Part shown: positions 7,730 through 17,121 of the stretch, one piece after another
Position numbering within the stretch: the first letter of the stretch is position 1
Layout: each line of letters opens with the position of its first letter
DNA from: Clostridium kluyveri
GTDB taxonomy: Bacteria; Bacillota; Clostridia; Clostridiales; Clostridiaceae
DNA length: 64,000 nt
Direction: 5' to 3'
NCBI RefSeq assembly: GCF_001902295.1
Contig: NZ_CP018335.1
Span: 4,092,001 to 4,156,000, forward strand
Translations under genes and position numbers: made by a program
The notes under the pieces: generated by a model
Told to the model about the DNA's origin: nothing
Database searches by the model: none
Seen by the model: the letters and a program-made list of their open reading frames with translations, nothing else

Positions 7730-8728
7730 TTAACAATTTATAGTTTCTAAACTGCCTTCTTTTATTTTAGTGATCAAATCAGGTATTACCTTATACATAT
7801 CATCAACTATTCCATAGTCTGCTATATTAAATATAGGAGCTGAAGGATCTGTATTGATTGCAACAATAAAACCCGATTCTTTCATTCCTGCAAGGTGCTG
7901 CGGTGCTCCTGAAATTCCACAAGCTATATATAATTTAGGTTTTACCCTGTTGCCGCTGTATCCTACTTGAAAATCTTTGGATATAAAACCTTCTTCAACT
8001 ATTTCCCTGCTGGCTCCAACTACACCTCCTAATAAATCTGCCAATTCCTTTAACATAGCTATATCTTCTGCCTTTTTCAATCCTTTGCCAGCTGCCACTA
8101 CTACATCTGCATCAGATATATTAATTTCCTGAGATCTAAGCTGTGTTATAACTTTTACCAATTCATTTTCAGGTTTTAAAGGCTCTACCTTTAAAATATC
8201 TCCCTGTCTTTTATCATCTCTTATACCCTCGTCAAATTCTTTATATCTCACTGTAGCCATCTGGGGATATGTGTGCGTTTTTATATGGGCCAGTATATTT
8301 TCACTAAAAGCTGGTCTTATCTGAACCAATTTTCCATCTTCATCAATTTCAAGACCTGTACAATCTGCTGTAAGTCCAGTATTTAAAGATGCCGCCAGCC
8401 TGGGCGCTAGTGATCTTCCAAGGGTAGTGGCACCAATCAAAAAAATTTCAGGTTTGATATCTTCAATTAAATTCTTCAGGTTAATTGTATAGGTTACTTC
8501 TTCTGGTAGGTTAAACATATCATCCTTTATATAAAATACCTTATCTGCTCCCCTATATATAAGTTCTTCGGCCTCTATACCATCTGCTCCTAACACAACA
8601 CTGTACACCGGAGCATTTAATTTATCAGAAAGCTGCCTTGCTTTTCCCAGAAGTTCATAACTGACTTTATGAATTTGTCCATTTTTTTGTTCTGCAAATA
8701 CCAATATACCACTATATTCCTTACCCAC
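7730..8728 (-). CDS. etfA: Electron transfer flavoprotein alpha subunit
   Basis: A 332-residue EtfA. The C-terminal FAD domain is clear: VVAAGKGLKKAEDIAMLKEL, VGASREIVEEGFISKDFQVG and the ETF-alpha signature LYIACGISGAPQHLAGMKES followed by INTDPSAPIFNIADYGIV. It starts with GTG, six nt after GGAGGT, directly behind etfB. It pairs with EtfB to carry electrons between the LctD flavin, NAD(H) and ferredoxin; it corresponds to LctC. Confidence 0.93.
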   Translation of the reverse strand: MGKEYSGILVFAEQKNGQIHKVSYELLGKARQLSDKLNAPVYSVVLGADGIEAEELIYRGADKVFYIKDDMFNLPEEVTYTINLKNLIEDIKPEIFLIGATTLGRSLAPRLAASLNTGLTADCTGLEIDEDGKLVQIRPAFSENILAHIKTHTYPQMATVRYKEFDEGIRDDKRQGDILKVEPLKPENELVKVITQLRSQEINISDADVVVAAGKGLKKAEDIAMLKELADLLGGVVGASREIVEEGFISKDFQVGYSGNRVKPKLYIACGISGAPQHLAGMKESGFIVAINTDPSAPIFNIADYGIVDDMYKVIPDLITKIKEGSLETINC

Positions 8729-8730
8729 TA

Positions 8731-9534
8731 TTACACCTCCAAAACCTTAATCTTTTTAAATATATCAATTAATTCATTCTCTGCCTCAACAGTATCTGAC
8801 TCTCTGTAAATTTTACCCTGTCTTTTTTCTATTTGGGGAATTTCTATTTTCTTTACTTTTGTAGGTGAACCCTTAAAGCCAACATTATCCTCATTCAAAA
8901 ATTCTTCTAGATCCTCAAGCTTTAATATCTTAATCTCTGCTTTTCTGGCTTTCATCTTATTTTTAAAAGAAGGTAATCTTGGATGATTGATATCCTTTGT
9001 AACTGTAATAAGGCATGGAAATTTTATACTTTTTAAATAAGTTCCTTCCCAGATTTCAGAATGTAACTCCATACTGTCCTTATTCATTTCTGTAATTTTA
9101 CTTACATAACTTGCATGAGGTATATTTAAAAATTCTGCAACTTCGGGACCAACCTGTCCTGTATCTCCATCTACAGTCTTTTCTCCAGCAATTACCAGAT
9201 CATGGTTTCCCAACTTTTTAATAGCACCTGCAAGTATTGTAGAGGTTGCTTTTGTATCTGAACCTCCAAATTTTATATCACTTACAAGCACTCCTTCATG
9301 AGCACCCCTTGCAATACATTCTTTTAACGAGTTTTCCGTATTTGGAAGCCCCATACTTACAGCAGTAACTCTGGCATCAATATTTTCAGCTATTTGAACT
9401 GCTGTTTCCAGGGCATTTAAATCAAAAGGATTGATTTCTGCACTGGCAGAACTTCTATCTACTACTCCTTTTTCTCTGTCAAATTTTACTTTTTCCATAT
9501 CCGGAACCTGTTTAACTAAAACTATAATATTCAT
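8731..9534 (-). CDS. etfB: Electron transfer flavoprotein beta subunit
   Basis: A 267-residue EtfB starting MNIIVLVKQVPDMEKVKFD. Typical blocks follow: INPFDLNALETAVQIAE, ARGAHEGVLVSD and DLVIAGEKTVDGDTGQVGPE (nucleotide-binding region). The ATG at 9534 follows AAAGGAAAG; a TTG further upstream is an unlikely start. It is the first gene after the T-box leader and corresponds to LctB. Confidence 0.93.
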   Translation of the reverse strand: MNIIVLVKQVPDMEKVKFDREKGVVDRSSASAEINPFDLNALETAVQIAENIDARVTAVSMGLPNTENSLKECIARGAHEGVLVSDIKFGGSDTKATSTILAGAIKKLGNHDLVIAGEKTVDGDTGQVGPEVAEFLNIPHASYVSKITEMNKDSMELHSEIWEGTYLKSIKFPCLITVTKDINHPRLPSFKNKMKARKAEIKILKLEDLEEFLNEDNVGFKGSPTKVKKIEIPQIEKRQGKIYRESDTVEAENELIDIFKKIKVLEV

Positions 9535-9577
9535 TAAAGCTTCTTTCCTTTCTATCAAATAAATGGCAAATAAAAAA

Positions 9578-9607
9578 CAGACCTATTTCGCTGGGGCGAA
9601 ATGTCTG
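9578..9607 (-). terminator. T-box attenuator terminator
   Basis: On the minus strand a stem is formed by CAGAC-ATTTCGC and GCGAAAT-AGGTCTG around a short loop, followed by TTTTTTATTT. It overlaps the T-box sequence, so it would compete with the antiterminator. Confidence 0.85.
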
Positions 9608-9803
9608 CCGCGGTACCACCCATTTTTTTACTTGATTTAAATAACGATTTACATAACCGGATCAGCTTACTTGAATTTCAGCCTACAGCTTCAAGATGAT
9701 TTTCGAAATGTGTATTTATGGGTTTCCATCTTTATCCCACTCTCTTTAAAATACTTCACAATATCTACTTTATCTTATCATCGCCTTTATCTATTTGAAA
9801 AAC
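9578..9803 (-). ncRNA. T-box leader (tRNA-sensing riboswitch)
   Basis: The minus strand carries the signature GGGTGGTACCGCGG (9608-9621) followed by a U-tailed terminator. Upstream is a Stem I candidate: GATGAT/ATCATC base, AAGTAGATATT internal loop side, AAGAGAGTGGG with its complement CCCAT and GTATTT/AAATAC pairing. On the 3' side of the putative specifier loop the bases read CATTTCGAAAA, so TTC (Phe) is one possible specifier codon, but I cannot fix it by eye. The only downstream genes are etfB-etfA-lctD. Confidence 0.88.
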
Positions 9804-9832
9804 AGTCTACTATAAATTTAATCTTATGTCAA
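9804..9832 (-). promoter_or_regulatory. Promoter of the T-box/etfBA-lctD operon
   Basis: TTGACA (9832-9827) and TAGACT (9809-9804) on the minus strand with 17-bp spacing, directly before the T-box leader. Confidence 0.7.
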
Positions 9833-9839
9833 TAAAAAT

Positions 9840-11126
9840 TTATTTGAGTCTTTCAATTAAAATCTTGCTTATTCTCTTCTTATCACACTTTAACACAGTG
9901 AATTCATAATTTTCATAGTTAACCTTATCGTTGACCTTTGGATATGAATTTAGCTTGGAATAAATCCATCCCCCCAAGGTATCAACATTTTCAGACTTGA
10001 TATCAATTTGAAGAAGATCATTTACATCTTCAAGAATAAGTTTCCCATCTACAACATACTTATTGTCTTCAGTTTTATTGATTTCTGTTCCTTCTTCATC
10101 AAATTCATCTTGAATCTCACCTACAATTTCCTCCAGGATATCTTCAATTGTAACTAGCCCAAGTGTTCCTCCATATTCATCAATAATTATGGCTATCTGG
10201 GACTTTTCTTTTTTAAACACCTTCAGCAAATCGCTTATAGGCATCCACTTTGGAATAAATTTAACTTTTCGAATAATATCTTTTATATTTTTATCTCCCT
10301 GAATCTGCTGTTTATACAGATCTTTAATATGTATAAATCCAATAACATTATCCTTATTATATGTACAAATAGGATACCTGGTGTGCTGTCTATCCATTAC
10401 AACTTTTATAATATCTTCTAGGGAATCTTCTAAAAAAATACAGGTCATGTCAGTACGCGGTACCATAATATCTTTTACAGTCTTCTCGGAAAAATCAAAT
10501 ATATTATCCACAAAGGTTAATTCTGTTTTATCTATCAATCCACTTTTATAACTTTCTTCAAGTAATAGTTTTATTTCATCGTCAGTGTAGGCTGTCTCAT
10601 GCTCATCCCACTGTGAAATTCCAAATATCTTCAGCACTAAATCAGTACTGTGATTAAAGGCCCACATTATAGGATAGGTTGCCTTGTAAAATATAATAAG
10701 AGGCAGGGATGTATACATGGCTATTTTTTCTGTATTTATAATAGCTAGTGATTTAGGAGTCAATTCACCAAGTACTATATGAAAAGCAGTTATAATTGAA
10801 AAACCAATAACAAGAGAAATAGAATGCACTACCCCTTCTGAAAAATGAAATAAATTAAATAAAGGCATAAGTACATTGGCAACTGCGGGCTCTCCTACCC
10901 ACCCTAACCCTAAAGAGGCTAAAGTTATTCCCAATTGGCATGCAGACAAATATGAATTTAAATCTTTAATGACTTTTAAAGTAAATTTTGCATTTCTGCT
11001 TCCTTCAGCCACCAGGGTTTCTATTCTGGATTTTCTGACTTTTACTACTGCAAATTCCGCAGCAACAAAAAAAGCATTCATGAATATGAGTAAAAACACA
11101 ATAATCATATTTATTAAAAAAACCAT
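9840..11126 (-). CDS. CNNM/CorC-HlyC family membrane protein (DUF21-CBS-CorC_HlyC)
   Basis: A 428-residue protein with three parts: a DUF21 membrane domain (about 1-190; LGLGWVGEPAVANVLMPLF, FHIVLGELTPKSLAI), a CBS pair (about 205-330; DIMVPRTDMTCIFLEDSLED, IIDEYGGTLGLVTIEDILEEIVGEI) and a C-terminal CorC_HlyC domain. Family members act in Mg2+/Co2+ homeostasis; the old label hemolysin is misleading. It is transcribed alone, with its own upstream region, and lies between the T-box leader and the ABC exporter genes. Confidence 0.9.
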   Translation of the reverse strand: MVFLINMIIVFLLIFMNAFFVAAEFAVVKVRKSRIETLVAEGSRNAKFTLKVIKDLNSYLSACQLGITLASLGLGWVGEPAVANVLMPLFNLFHFSEGVVHSISLVIGFSIITAFHIVLGELTPKSLAIINTEKIAMYTSLPLIIFYKATYPIMWAFNHSTDLVLKIFGISQWDEHETAYTDDEIKLLLEESYKSGLIDKTELTFVDNIFDFSEKTVKDIMVPRTDMTCIFLEDSLEDIIKVVMDRQHTRYPICTYNKDNVIGFIHIKDLYKQQIQGDKNIKDIIRKVKFIPKWMPISDLLKVFKKEKSQIAIIIDEYGGTLGLVTIEDILEEIVGEIQDEFDEEGTEINKTEDNKYVVDGKLILEDVNDLLQIDIKSENVDTLGGWIYSKLNSYPKVNDKVNYENYEFTVLKCDKKRISKILIERLK

Positions 11127-11306
11127 ATAAATATAACTCCCTTTCTAAAGTAACCCAAGTAGATAGTCTATGACCAATACTATCATATTTTTGTTTCTTT
11201 AACAATATAAAACAAATGAAAGGTACTTTGTGTTTTATATAAATTGAGACATATTTTCCTGCTTTCCCACTTCATATTGATTTATTCATCTTATTCATAA
11301 AAAGTT

Positions 11307-12485
11307 CTAAATATACTCTTCTCTTTTTTCAATTGCAATTACACTCCATGCTAAAAAGAATATAGTCCAAGCAATCATTATCAAACTGGCAGATAAAGTA
11401 TTTATATAGTATGCACCTGTATCTTGTACAATTTGCCTTGTTATTATAGTTCTAGGGCTTCCAAGCGCTATAAAAAATGCTGGCTTAATATATGACATAT
11501 CAGATAATGCAGGAATATTTGAAAATATTATGTAAACTGTTCCAAATAGTATAGCTATAGATGCTGCTGCTGCATTACTTTTAATTATGGTAGATACTAA
11601 AATACAAAAACTTGTAGCTGCAATTATAAAAATTATCTGTAAAATCATAAATTCAATTAAAAATTTATAAAGAGGCATAATGCCTGATGTACCTGGAATG
11701 ACAGATATAAATTTATGCAAGTCCATATTCTGTATACTGCTGTGTTTAAAGGCGGGTCCTATGGGAACTGGATACTTGAAGCTGTCAAAGCCATATACAA
11801 ATTCTCCAAATAAAAAGATTAGAAGATTAAAAATAGCTACAAGTGCGGAAGTTGAAATAGTACAAGCTAAAAATTTTCCAAATATAAGTTTTGACTTTGT
11901 AATAGGTCTTAAAAGCAGAAGCTTTAACGTAGGAGGTGTGTATTCACTGGAAACGCTATCTATTGACATAAAAACTACTGCTAAAAATATGACTATCATA
12001 CCATATTCCAAAATCATAATGTAATTACTAAATAATAAATATCCTGTAGCCTCAAGTTCACTAATTGGCTTTATATTATTATCCAATAGATATTTTTTAT
12101 AGGCAATTTCTTCTTTTCTCTGCTCTTTTATGACAGCTTCCATTTTACTGTCATCAACGCTTTCCATAAGTTTTACATCTTTTTTCAAAGTATCTTTCCA
12201 GGCCAGAGGATGGCTTTTTTCAAATTCATAGTCTTTTATCATATTGTCAATGCCATCTATATGTTCCTGAATTTCAGCAAGTTTTGCCTTATCTTTTACT
12301 GATTTTTTTTGCTCCTTGTAGTATTGTTGTACATTCTTTGCTTTTTCAAGTCCCTTCTCTCCATTTCCACTATTTACAGTTACTACTGAAAATACAGCCA
12401 CAAATAATAATATAATAGAACATATTAAAAATTTTTTTCTGTAAAATATTTTAATAATTTCATTTTTAATTATTGCAGAAACCAT
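11307..12485 (-). CDS. ABC transporter permease (ABC-2 type, lantibiotic/bacitracin-type)
   Basis: A 392-residue permease starting MVSAIIKNEIIKIFYRKKFL at 12485, chosen because a GGGGGGAG site lies just upstream. TM1 is followed by a charged, coiled extracytoplasmic region (about residues 40-150) and five membrane segments near the C-terminus, including LLLLRPITKSKLIFGKF. The gene overlaps the end of the upstream ATPase gene by 20 nt. The pair probably exports a peptide or a drug such as bacitracin or a lantibiotic; the neighbouring divergent two-component system supports this. Confidence 0.82.
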   Translation of the reverse strand: MVSAIIKNEIIKIFYRKKFLICSIILLFVAVFSVVTVNSGNGEKGLEKAKNVQQYYKEQKKSVKDKAKLAEIQEHIDGIDNMIKDYEFEKSHPLAWKDTLKKDVKLMESVDDSKMEAVIKEQRKEEIAYKKYLLDNNIKPISELEATGYLLFSNYIMILEYGMIVIFLAVVFMSIDSVSSEYTPPTLKLLLLRPITKSKLIFGKFLACTISTSALVAIFNLLIFLFGEFVYGFDSFKYPVPIGPAFKHSSIQNMDLHKFISVIPGTSGIMPLYKFLIEFMILQIIFIIAATSFCILVSTIIKSNAAAASIAILFGTVYIIFSNIPALSDMSYIKPAFFIALGSPRTIITRQIVQDTGAYYINTLSASLIMIAWTIFFLAWSVIAIEKREEYI

Positions 12486-13200
12486 CTTTTTCTCCCCCCA
12501 CAACTTCCATATATCTTTTTTCAAGATTTCCCTTCATATTGGTTATATCTTCTACTCCCTTGATTTCACCTTCATTTAAAAAGGCCACCCTATCACACAT
12601 AGATTCCATTTCACCAAGTATATGGGATGATATAAATATAGTAACTTTCTTATCCCTGGAATATTTTTTAAATATATTCCTAAAATGAATCATTCCACTT
12701 GGATCAAGCCCATTGGTAGGTTCATCTAATATCCACACCCTTTTATTTCCCATAAGAACCTGTGCAAGCCCAAGTCTCTGTTTCATTCCAAGAGAATACT
12801 TTTTGAATTTATCATCTATCCTGTCTCCTAACCCCACTAACTTTACGGCCTTCTCTATGTCTGATTGAGCAATATTTCTATCCATCCTTGCCAGCTGCTT
12901 TAAATTTTCAGTTCCAGTTAAATAGGGATACATATCCGGTGTCTCAACCACAGCTGCTATGCTATTTATAAAGCTTATCCTATTATTTTTAATACTTTTT
13001 CCATATACATAAATTTCGCCTCTGGTAGGTTTTAAAAATCCCACAATCATCTTTATAGTTGTGGTCTTTCCTGACCCATTTGGTCCTAAAAATCCAAATA
13101 TTTCACCTTCATTTACAGTTAAATTTAAATTTTTTACAATTTCTCTTTTTCCTATACTCTTTGACACATTTTCCAATTTTAACACTTCCAAAAAGTTCAC
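12466..13200 (-). CDS. ABC transporter ATP-binding protein (BcrA-like)
   Basis: Nucleotide-binding domain of about 240 residues: Walker A FLGPNGSGKTTTIKM, signature YSLGMKQRLGLAQVL, Walker B RVWILDEPTNGLDPSGM, H-loop ISSHILGEM. The frame opens with GTG at 13200, but GAGGA is then only 2 nt away; a TTG at 13191 is better spaced, so the true start is uncertain by three codons. It forms a two-gene operon with the permease at 11307-12485 and matches antimicrobial peptide transporters such as BcrA. Confidence 0.88.
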   Translation of the reverse strand: MNFLEVLKLENVSKSIGKREIVKNLNLTVNEGEIFGFLGPNGSGKTTTIKMIVGFLKPTRGEIYVYGKSIKNNRISFINSIAAVVETPDMYPYLTGTENLKQLARMDRNIAQSDIEKAVKLVGLGDRIDDKFKKYSLGMKQRLGLAQVLMGNKRVWILDEPTNGLDPSGMIHFRNIFKKYSRDKKVTIFISSHILGEMESMCDRVAFLNEGEIKGVEDITNMKGNLEKRYMEVVGGEKDGFCNN

Positions 13201-13366
13201 ATCCTCATTTATATGATTACTTTATTATAATGTACCCATATTACAAAACTGGTATATTTTTTATTACAAAATCAGTACTATTTATTAAGATTTTATTACA
13301 ATCCTCTAAAGAAAGAAAAAAGTGTATATAATAAATGTAGGTATAATATGAAAGGTGAGTTTCCAT

Positions 13367-14047
13367 ATGGACAAAAATGTAGTTTTAATTGTAGATGATG
13401 ATGAAAATATACGTGAGCTTCTAACTATAATGCTAAAAAACCAAAATATAGATTATCTCTGTGCAAAAGATGGAATAGAGGCACTTGAAATTTTAAAAAC
13501 CAATAAAATAGATCTGATACTTTTAGATGTTATGATGCCTAGAATGGATGGTATGATGGCATGTATGAAAATAAGGGAAGACTTGAATCTACCTATAATA
13601 ATACTCTCTGCCAAAATTGATGATGCAGATAAGATAATGGGACTTACCATTGGAGCAGATGACTATATTTCAAAACCTTTTAACCCAATGCTGTTAATTG
13701 CAAAAATAAAATCCCATTTAAGAAGATATAAAGAATTCAATTCAAATTTTCAGGGCAATTCAAATTTCATTAAAATACAGGACATGCTTATAGATACAGA
13801 TAAACATATTGTGAAAATAGATGATAATAAAATAAATTTGACTCCCCATGAATTTGAGATTTTAACTTTTCTTGCAAAGAACAAAAACAATGTATTGAGT
13901 ATAAAACAGATATATGAAAATGTATGGAAGGAACCTTATATGGAACTTAACAGAACTGTTACAGTACATATAAGAAGATTAAGACAAAAAATAAAAAAAG
14001 ATTACATAAAAACTGTATGGGGAGTTGGTTATAAAATTGAAAGTTAA
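13367..14047 (+). CDS. OmpR-family response regulator
   Basis: A 226-residue protein: receiver domain with the acidic pair in LIVDDDENIRELL, phosphoacceptor Asp in DLILLDVMMPRMDG and conserved Lys in DYISKPFNP, then a winged helix ending HIRRLRQKIKKDYIKTVWGVGYKIES. The ATG at 13367 follows AAAGGTGAG by 7 nt; a GTG at 13355 is less likely. It overlaps the kinase gene and is divergent from the ABC exporter operon, which it probably controls. Confidence 0.92.
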   Translation: MDKNVVLIVDDDENIRELLTIMLKNQNIDYLCAKDGIEALEILKTNKIDLILLDVMMPRMDGMMACMKIREDLNLPIIILSAKIDDADKIMGLTIGADDYISKPFNPMLLIAKIKSHLRRYKEFNSNFQGNSNFIKIQDMLIDTDKHIVKIDDNKINLTPHEFEILTFLAKNKNNVLSIKQIYENVWKEPYMELNRTVTVHIRRLRQKIKKDYIKTVWGVGYKIES

Positions 14048-15473
14048 GATAGTTGGTATTCAGACCAAATTCATAATAACATTTATATTTTCACTAATTG
14101 CAAGTTTTATGATATACGAATCAGTATATTCAACTTACATAAGTTTTGCATCTCAAAAACATCCCCATAAATTTGAGAATTATAACTATAGTTTTAGTGA
14201 ATTATCAAATATTTCTCTTAATATAAGTTTAACTGCAAGCTCCGTGGATTTTAATAATGAATCCATATACAAAGCTGTGCTGTCCAAGTATGAATCCAAA
14301 TATTCAAAATACAAACTTGGCTTTGTTGCAGTGGATTCTAAAAACAATGTATTATATAATTCATCCAGACTTCCAAAAAATTTAAATTTAGAAAAATCAT
14401 ACTCAGACTTTTTAAAATACTATATCTCTGCAGGAAATTTAACCAGATATAATTACTATATATATAAAATGCCTATAAAAACAGATACTACTACCTCCAT
14501 ACTCTGGATTACCGCTTCTCCCAGAAATGCGCCTAATGATTCAAAGATGCTTTTATTTGAATTTAAAAGTATTATAATAATGCTTTCTTTTTGTATGTTA
14601 TTATTTTTGATAATAACCCATCATAGGATGAAATACATAAACGAAATTTGCTATGGAATAAAAATAATTGCAAATGAAAATTTGAATTTTAAAATACGCA
14701 AAAAAGGACATGACGAACTATCTGAGATATGTAAAAATATAAATTTTATGGCAGATAAGATAAATGAAAAAATTGAGAACGAGAAGAGAATTGAAGTCTC
14801 TAAAAACTCACTTATAACCAATGTAGCCCATGATATAAGAAGTCCACTCACAAGTATAATTGGATTTCTGCAAATTGTAAAAAACTCTGAATATAAATCC
14901 CAGGAAGAAATGAAAAGGTTTATAGGTATATGTCTTAAAAAAGCTGAAACCATGAAAAAACTCACGGACAATTTATTCATGTTCACAAAATTAAACGACA
15001 GCAGTGTAAAATTACATTTGTCTACCATATGTTTAAATGAACTTATCTACCAGTTGATTGATGAATTTGAAATGGCCTTTGAAAATTCAAAATTAAAAAT
15101 TATAGATAATATATGTACTGAAAGTATAATGATTACAGTGGATGTCAATCTATTTGTAAGAGCTTTGAATAACCTGATGTATAATGCCTTAAAATACAGT
15201 TTTAAACCTTCAAATGTGCATGTATCTTTAATACAACATGACAAAAAAGTTGTACTCGGCATACGCAATAGATGTGAAAATTTAAATGTAGAAACCATAA
15301 ATACGTTATTTGAAAAATTTTACAGAGCAGATGCATCCCGTACAAATCCTGATGAGGGCTCGGGATTAGGGCTTTCTATAACTAAAAGTATAATTGAAAG
15401 GCATGGTGGAAACATATGTGCAAATTGTGAGAAAGATATGATTACTTTTACAGTATCAATACCTCTAAACTAA
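14037..15473 (+). CDS. Sensor histidine kinase
   Basis: A kinase of about 478 residues. TM1 near the N-terminus, an extracytoplasmic sensor region of about 140 residues, TM2 near residue 185, HAMP, then HisKA with the phospho-His in NVAHDIRSPLTSIIGFLQIV and an HATPase domain (NNLMYNALKYS N-box; DEGSGLGLSITKSIIERHGG G-box). The start is probably the TTG at 14037 (GGGGAG 12 nt upstream), overlapping the regulator stop. The large extracellular loop sets it apart from intramembrane-sensing Bce kinases. Confidence 0.88.
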   Translation: MKVKIVGIQTKFIITFIFSLIASFMIYESVYSTYISFASQKHPHKFENYNYSFSELSNISLNISLTASSVDFNNESIYKAVLSKYESKYSKYKLGFVAVDSKNNVLYNSSRLPKNLNLEKSYSDFLKYYISAGNLTRYNYYIYKMPIKTDTTTSILWITASPRNAPNDSKMLLFEFKSIIIMLSFCMLLFLIITHHRMKYINEICYGIKIIANENLNFKIRKKGHDELSEICKNINFMADKINEKIENEKRIEVSKNSLITNVAHDIRSPLTSIIGFLQIVKNSEYKSQEEMKRFIGICLKKAETMKKLTDNLFMFTKLNDSSVKLHLSTICLNELIYQLIDEFEMAFENSKLKIIDNICTESIMITVDVNLFVRALNNLMYNALKYSFKPSNVHVSLIQHDKKVVLGIRNRCENLNVETINTLFEKFYRADASRTNPDEGSGLGLSITKSIIERHGGNICANCEKDMITFTVSIPLN

Positions 15474-15557
15474 ACCGTAAAAATAATTATGTTTATTCAT
15501 TTAGGAAATCTAAAAATATTTATTTTTCGCTGCCATGTACCGATTATGTGATGAATA

Positions 15558-16214
15558 CTACAATAGTTCAAACTTATTTTTATAAAAATCAATCAGTCCA
15601 TCTCGTTTCATTTTTGCAAGTTCCCTAGACAGAGCACTACGATCTACATTCAAGTAACCAGCCATAGCTTCTCTATTAAATGGGATTCTAACAATCCGTG
15701 TTTTGGATTCATGGCAAACTTTAGTTAAATAAGTTAAAACTTTATCGCGAATGGTTGGCATGATTAGACAATCGTTACGATCATGTAACTCCAGCGCCCT
15801 TTCCGCAATACTGTTAAAAAGGTTGAAAAGCAATTGTTCATGAGCTATACAAAGTTTTTTGCAACGACTCAACACATTTCTGACAGGAATAAAAAGCACA
15901 GCAAGGGACTCCAGTGCCTGTATCGACATGGGACACTTCCGTTTACCACTGGCAGCTGTTAAAATGGCAGTATAACCGCCTGGATAATGTAGCGAAACAA
16001 TAATTTGTTTACCTGTGATACTCAATTTAGTGCTTCGGGCACTACCCTTCAGTATAATGCCAATATCATTAACAGAGTCCCCTTCGCAGACAACCATTTC
16101 ACCTTTTTCATATTCTTTGCGCATCGCAGATAAACATATGAGCATTTTTTCAATATCATTCGGTTCAATACCGGAAAACAAATGTGATTGCACCAAAATA
16201 TCTAAATCATCCAT
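15558..16214 (-). CDS. Crp/Fnr family transcriptional regulator
   Basis: A 218-residue protein with an N-terminal cyclic-nucleotide-binding-type beta-roll (about 10-120: EKGEMVVCEGDSVNDIGIIL, LHYPGGYTAIL) and a C-terminal Crp helix-turn-helix (FNREAMAGYLNVDRSALSRE). Four Cys residues are present but no FNR-type N-terminal Cys cluster, so an Fe-S sensor is not indicated. It is divergent from the LUD-domain gene at 16351, with a perfect palindrome in the shared region. It is probably a dedicated local regulator. Confidence 0.88.
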   Translation of the reverse strand: MDDLDILVQSHLFSGIEPNDIEKMLICLSAMRKEYEKGEMVVCEGDSVNDIGIILKGSARSTKLSITGKQIIVSLHYPGGYTAILTAASGKRKCPMSIQALESLAVLFIPVRNVLSRCKKLCIAHEQLLFNLFNSIAERALELHDRNDCLIMPTIRDKVLTYLTKVCHESKTRIVRIPFNREAMAGYLNVDRSALSRELAKMKRDGLIDFYKNKFELL

Positions 16215-16232
16215 AAGAACACCTCATTTTTC

Positions 16233-16246
16233 GTTGCATGTGCAAC
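16233..16246. promoter_or_regulatory. Crp/Fnr-type palindromic operator
   Basis: GTTGCATGTGCAAC: 6-bp perfect arms (GTTGCA / TGCAAC) around TG, between the divergent crp-like and LUD genes. TATAAT (16261-16266) and TATACT (16269-16274) lie downstream toward the LUD gene. If TATACT is the -10 box, the palindrome is centred near -41.5, the class II activator position. Confidence 0.65.
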
Positions 16247-16350
16247 ATACTTTCTATTTGTATAATACTATACTTATAAAAAACGGGGAAGTATATAATA
16301 AGAAATACTCCTATAAAAACATTTTTATCAACCAAAATGGAGGAACAAAT

Positions 16351-17022
16351 ATGGAAGAAAAAAATAGTGCTATAAAAACAAGAAATGAACTTCTAGCCAC
16401 TAAACTAATTAAAAATCTACGAAGCAGGAAATTTGAGGCATATTACTGTGATAATGCCATAGACGCTGCTGAAAAAGCATTATCACTTATACCGGAATCT
16501 TCATCCGTATCATGGGGAGGGTCGGTTACACTTGAAGAGATTGAGCTGATTGAGCGAATATATCAAGGCAATTTTATTATAATTGATCGTGACAAAGCCC
16601 AAACAATGGATGAACGATATGATTTAATGCGCCAATCATTGTTGTGCGATACCTATTTGACAAGTTTCAATGCAATTAGTGAAGACGGTGTATTAATCAA
16701 TATAGACAGTGTGGGTAATCGAGTGGCAGCCATTACTTTTGGTCCCAAAAATGTCATAGCTGTCATTGGAATGAATAAGGTTTGCAAAACTGTTGAGGAT
16801 GCAGTAGCAAGGGCTAGAACATATGCAGCTCCTATCAATGCACAACGCTGTTCATCAAATCCATTTCTACATCCTCCAAAAAAGACACCTTGTGTTATAA
16901 ATGGAGCTTGTGGAAATTGTAAGGCAGAGGATTGTATTTGCTCTTACGTTATTGAAACGAGAATGTGCAAAACTCCTGGAAGAATAAAAATTATTCTTGT
17001 TGGTGAATCTCTAGGATTTTAA
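16351..17022 (+). CDS. LUD-domain protein (LutC/YkgG-like) with C-terminal Cys cluster
   Basis: A 223-residue protein starting MEEKNSAIKTRNELLATKLI after AATGGAGG; an upstream extension of the frame overlaps the divergent regulator and is not real. The LUD core is visible: SSSVSWGGSVTLEEIELIER, NAISEDGVLINIDSVGNRVA, TFGPKNVIAVIGMNKV. The C-terminus has several cysteines (CVINGACGNCKAEDCICSYV), a possible metal or Fe-S site. LUD proteins take part in lactate utilisation (LutC) or of unknown oxidoreductases; this stand-alone short form has no known reaction that I can state. Confidence 0.82.
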   Translation: MEEKNSAIKTRNELLATKLIKNLRSRKFEAYYCDNAIDAAEKALSLIPESSSVSWGGSVTLEEIELIERIYQGNFIIIDRDKAQTMDERYDLMRQSLLCDTYLTSFNAISEDGVLINIDSVGNRVAAITFGPKNVIAVIGMNKVCKTVEDAVARARTYAAPINAQRCSSNPFLHPPKKTPCVINGACGNCKAEDCICSYVIETRMCKTPGRIKIILVGESLGF

Positions 17023-17121
17023 GTTTGGGATGTTCGAATAAGCTGTGGAATTAGCCGTAAATTACCACTTTGATTATGATTATTAAAATATGTAGATTTT
17101 TTAAACCTATTTTTATTAGAC

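Noticed and set aside
16015..16350. Long N-terminal extension of the LUD gene
   Set aside because: It would overlap the divergent Crp/Fnr gene, crosses the operator and promoter, and a strong AATGGAGG site precedes the ATG at 16351.
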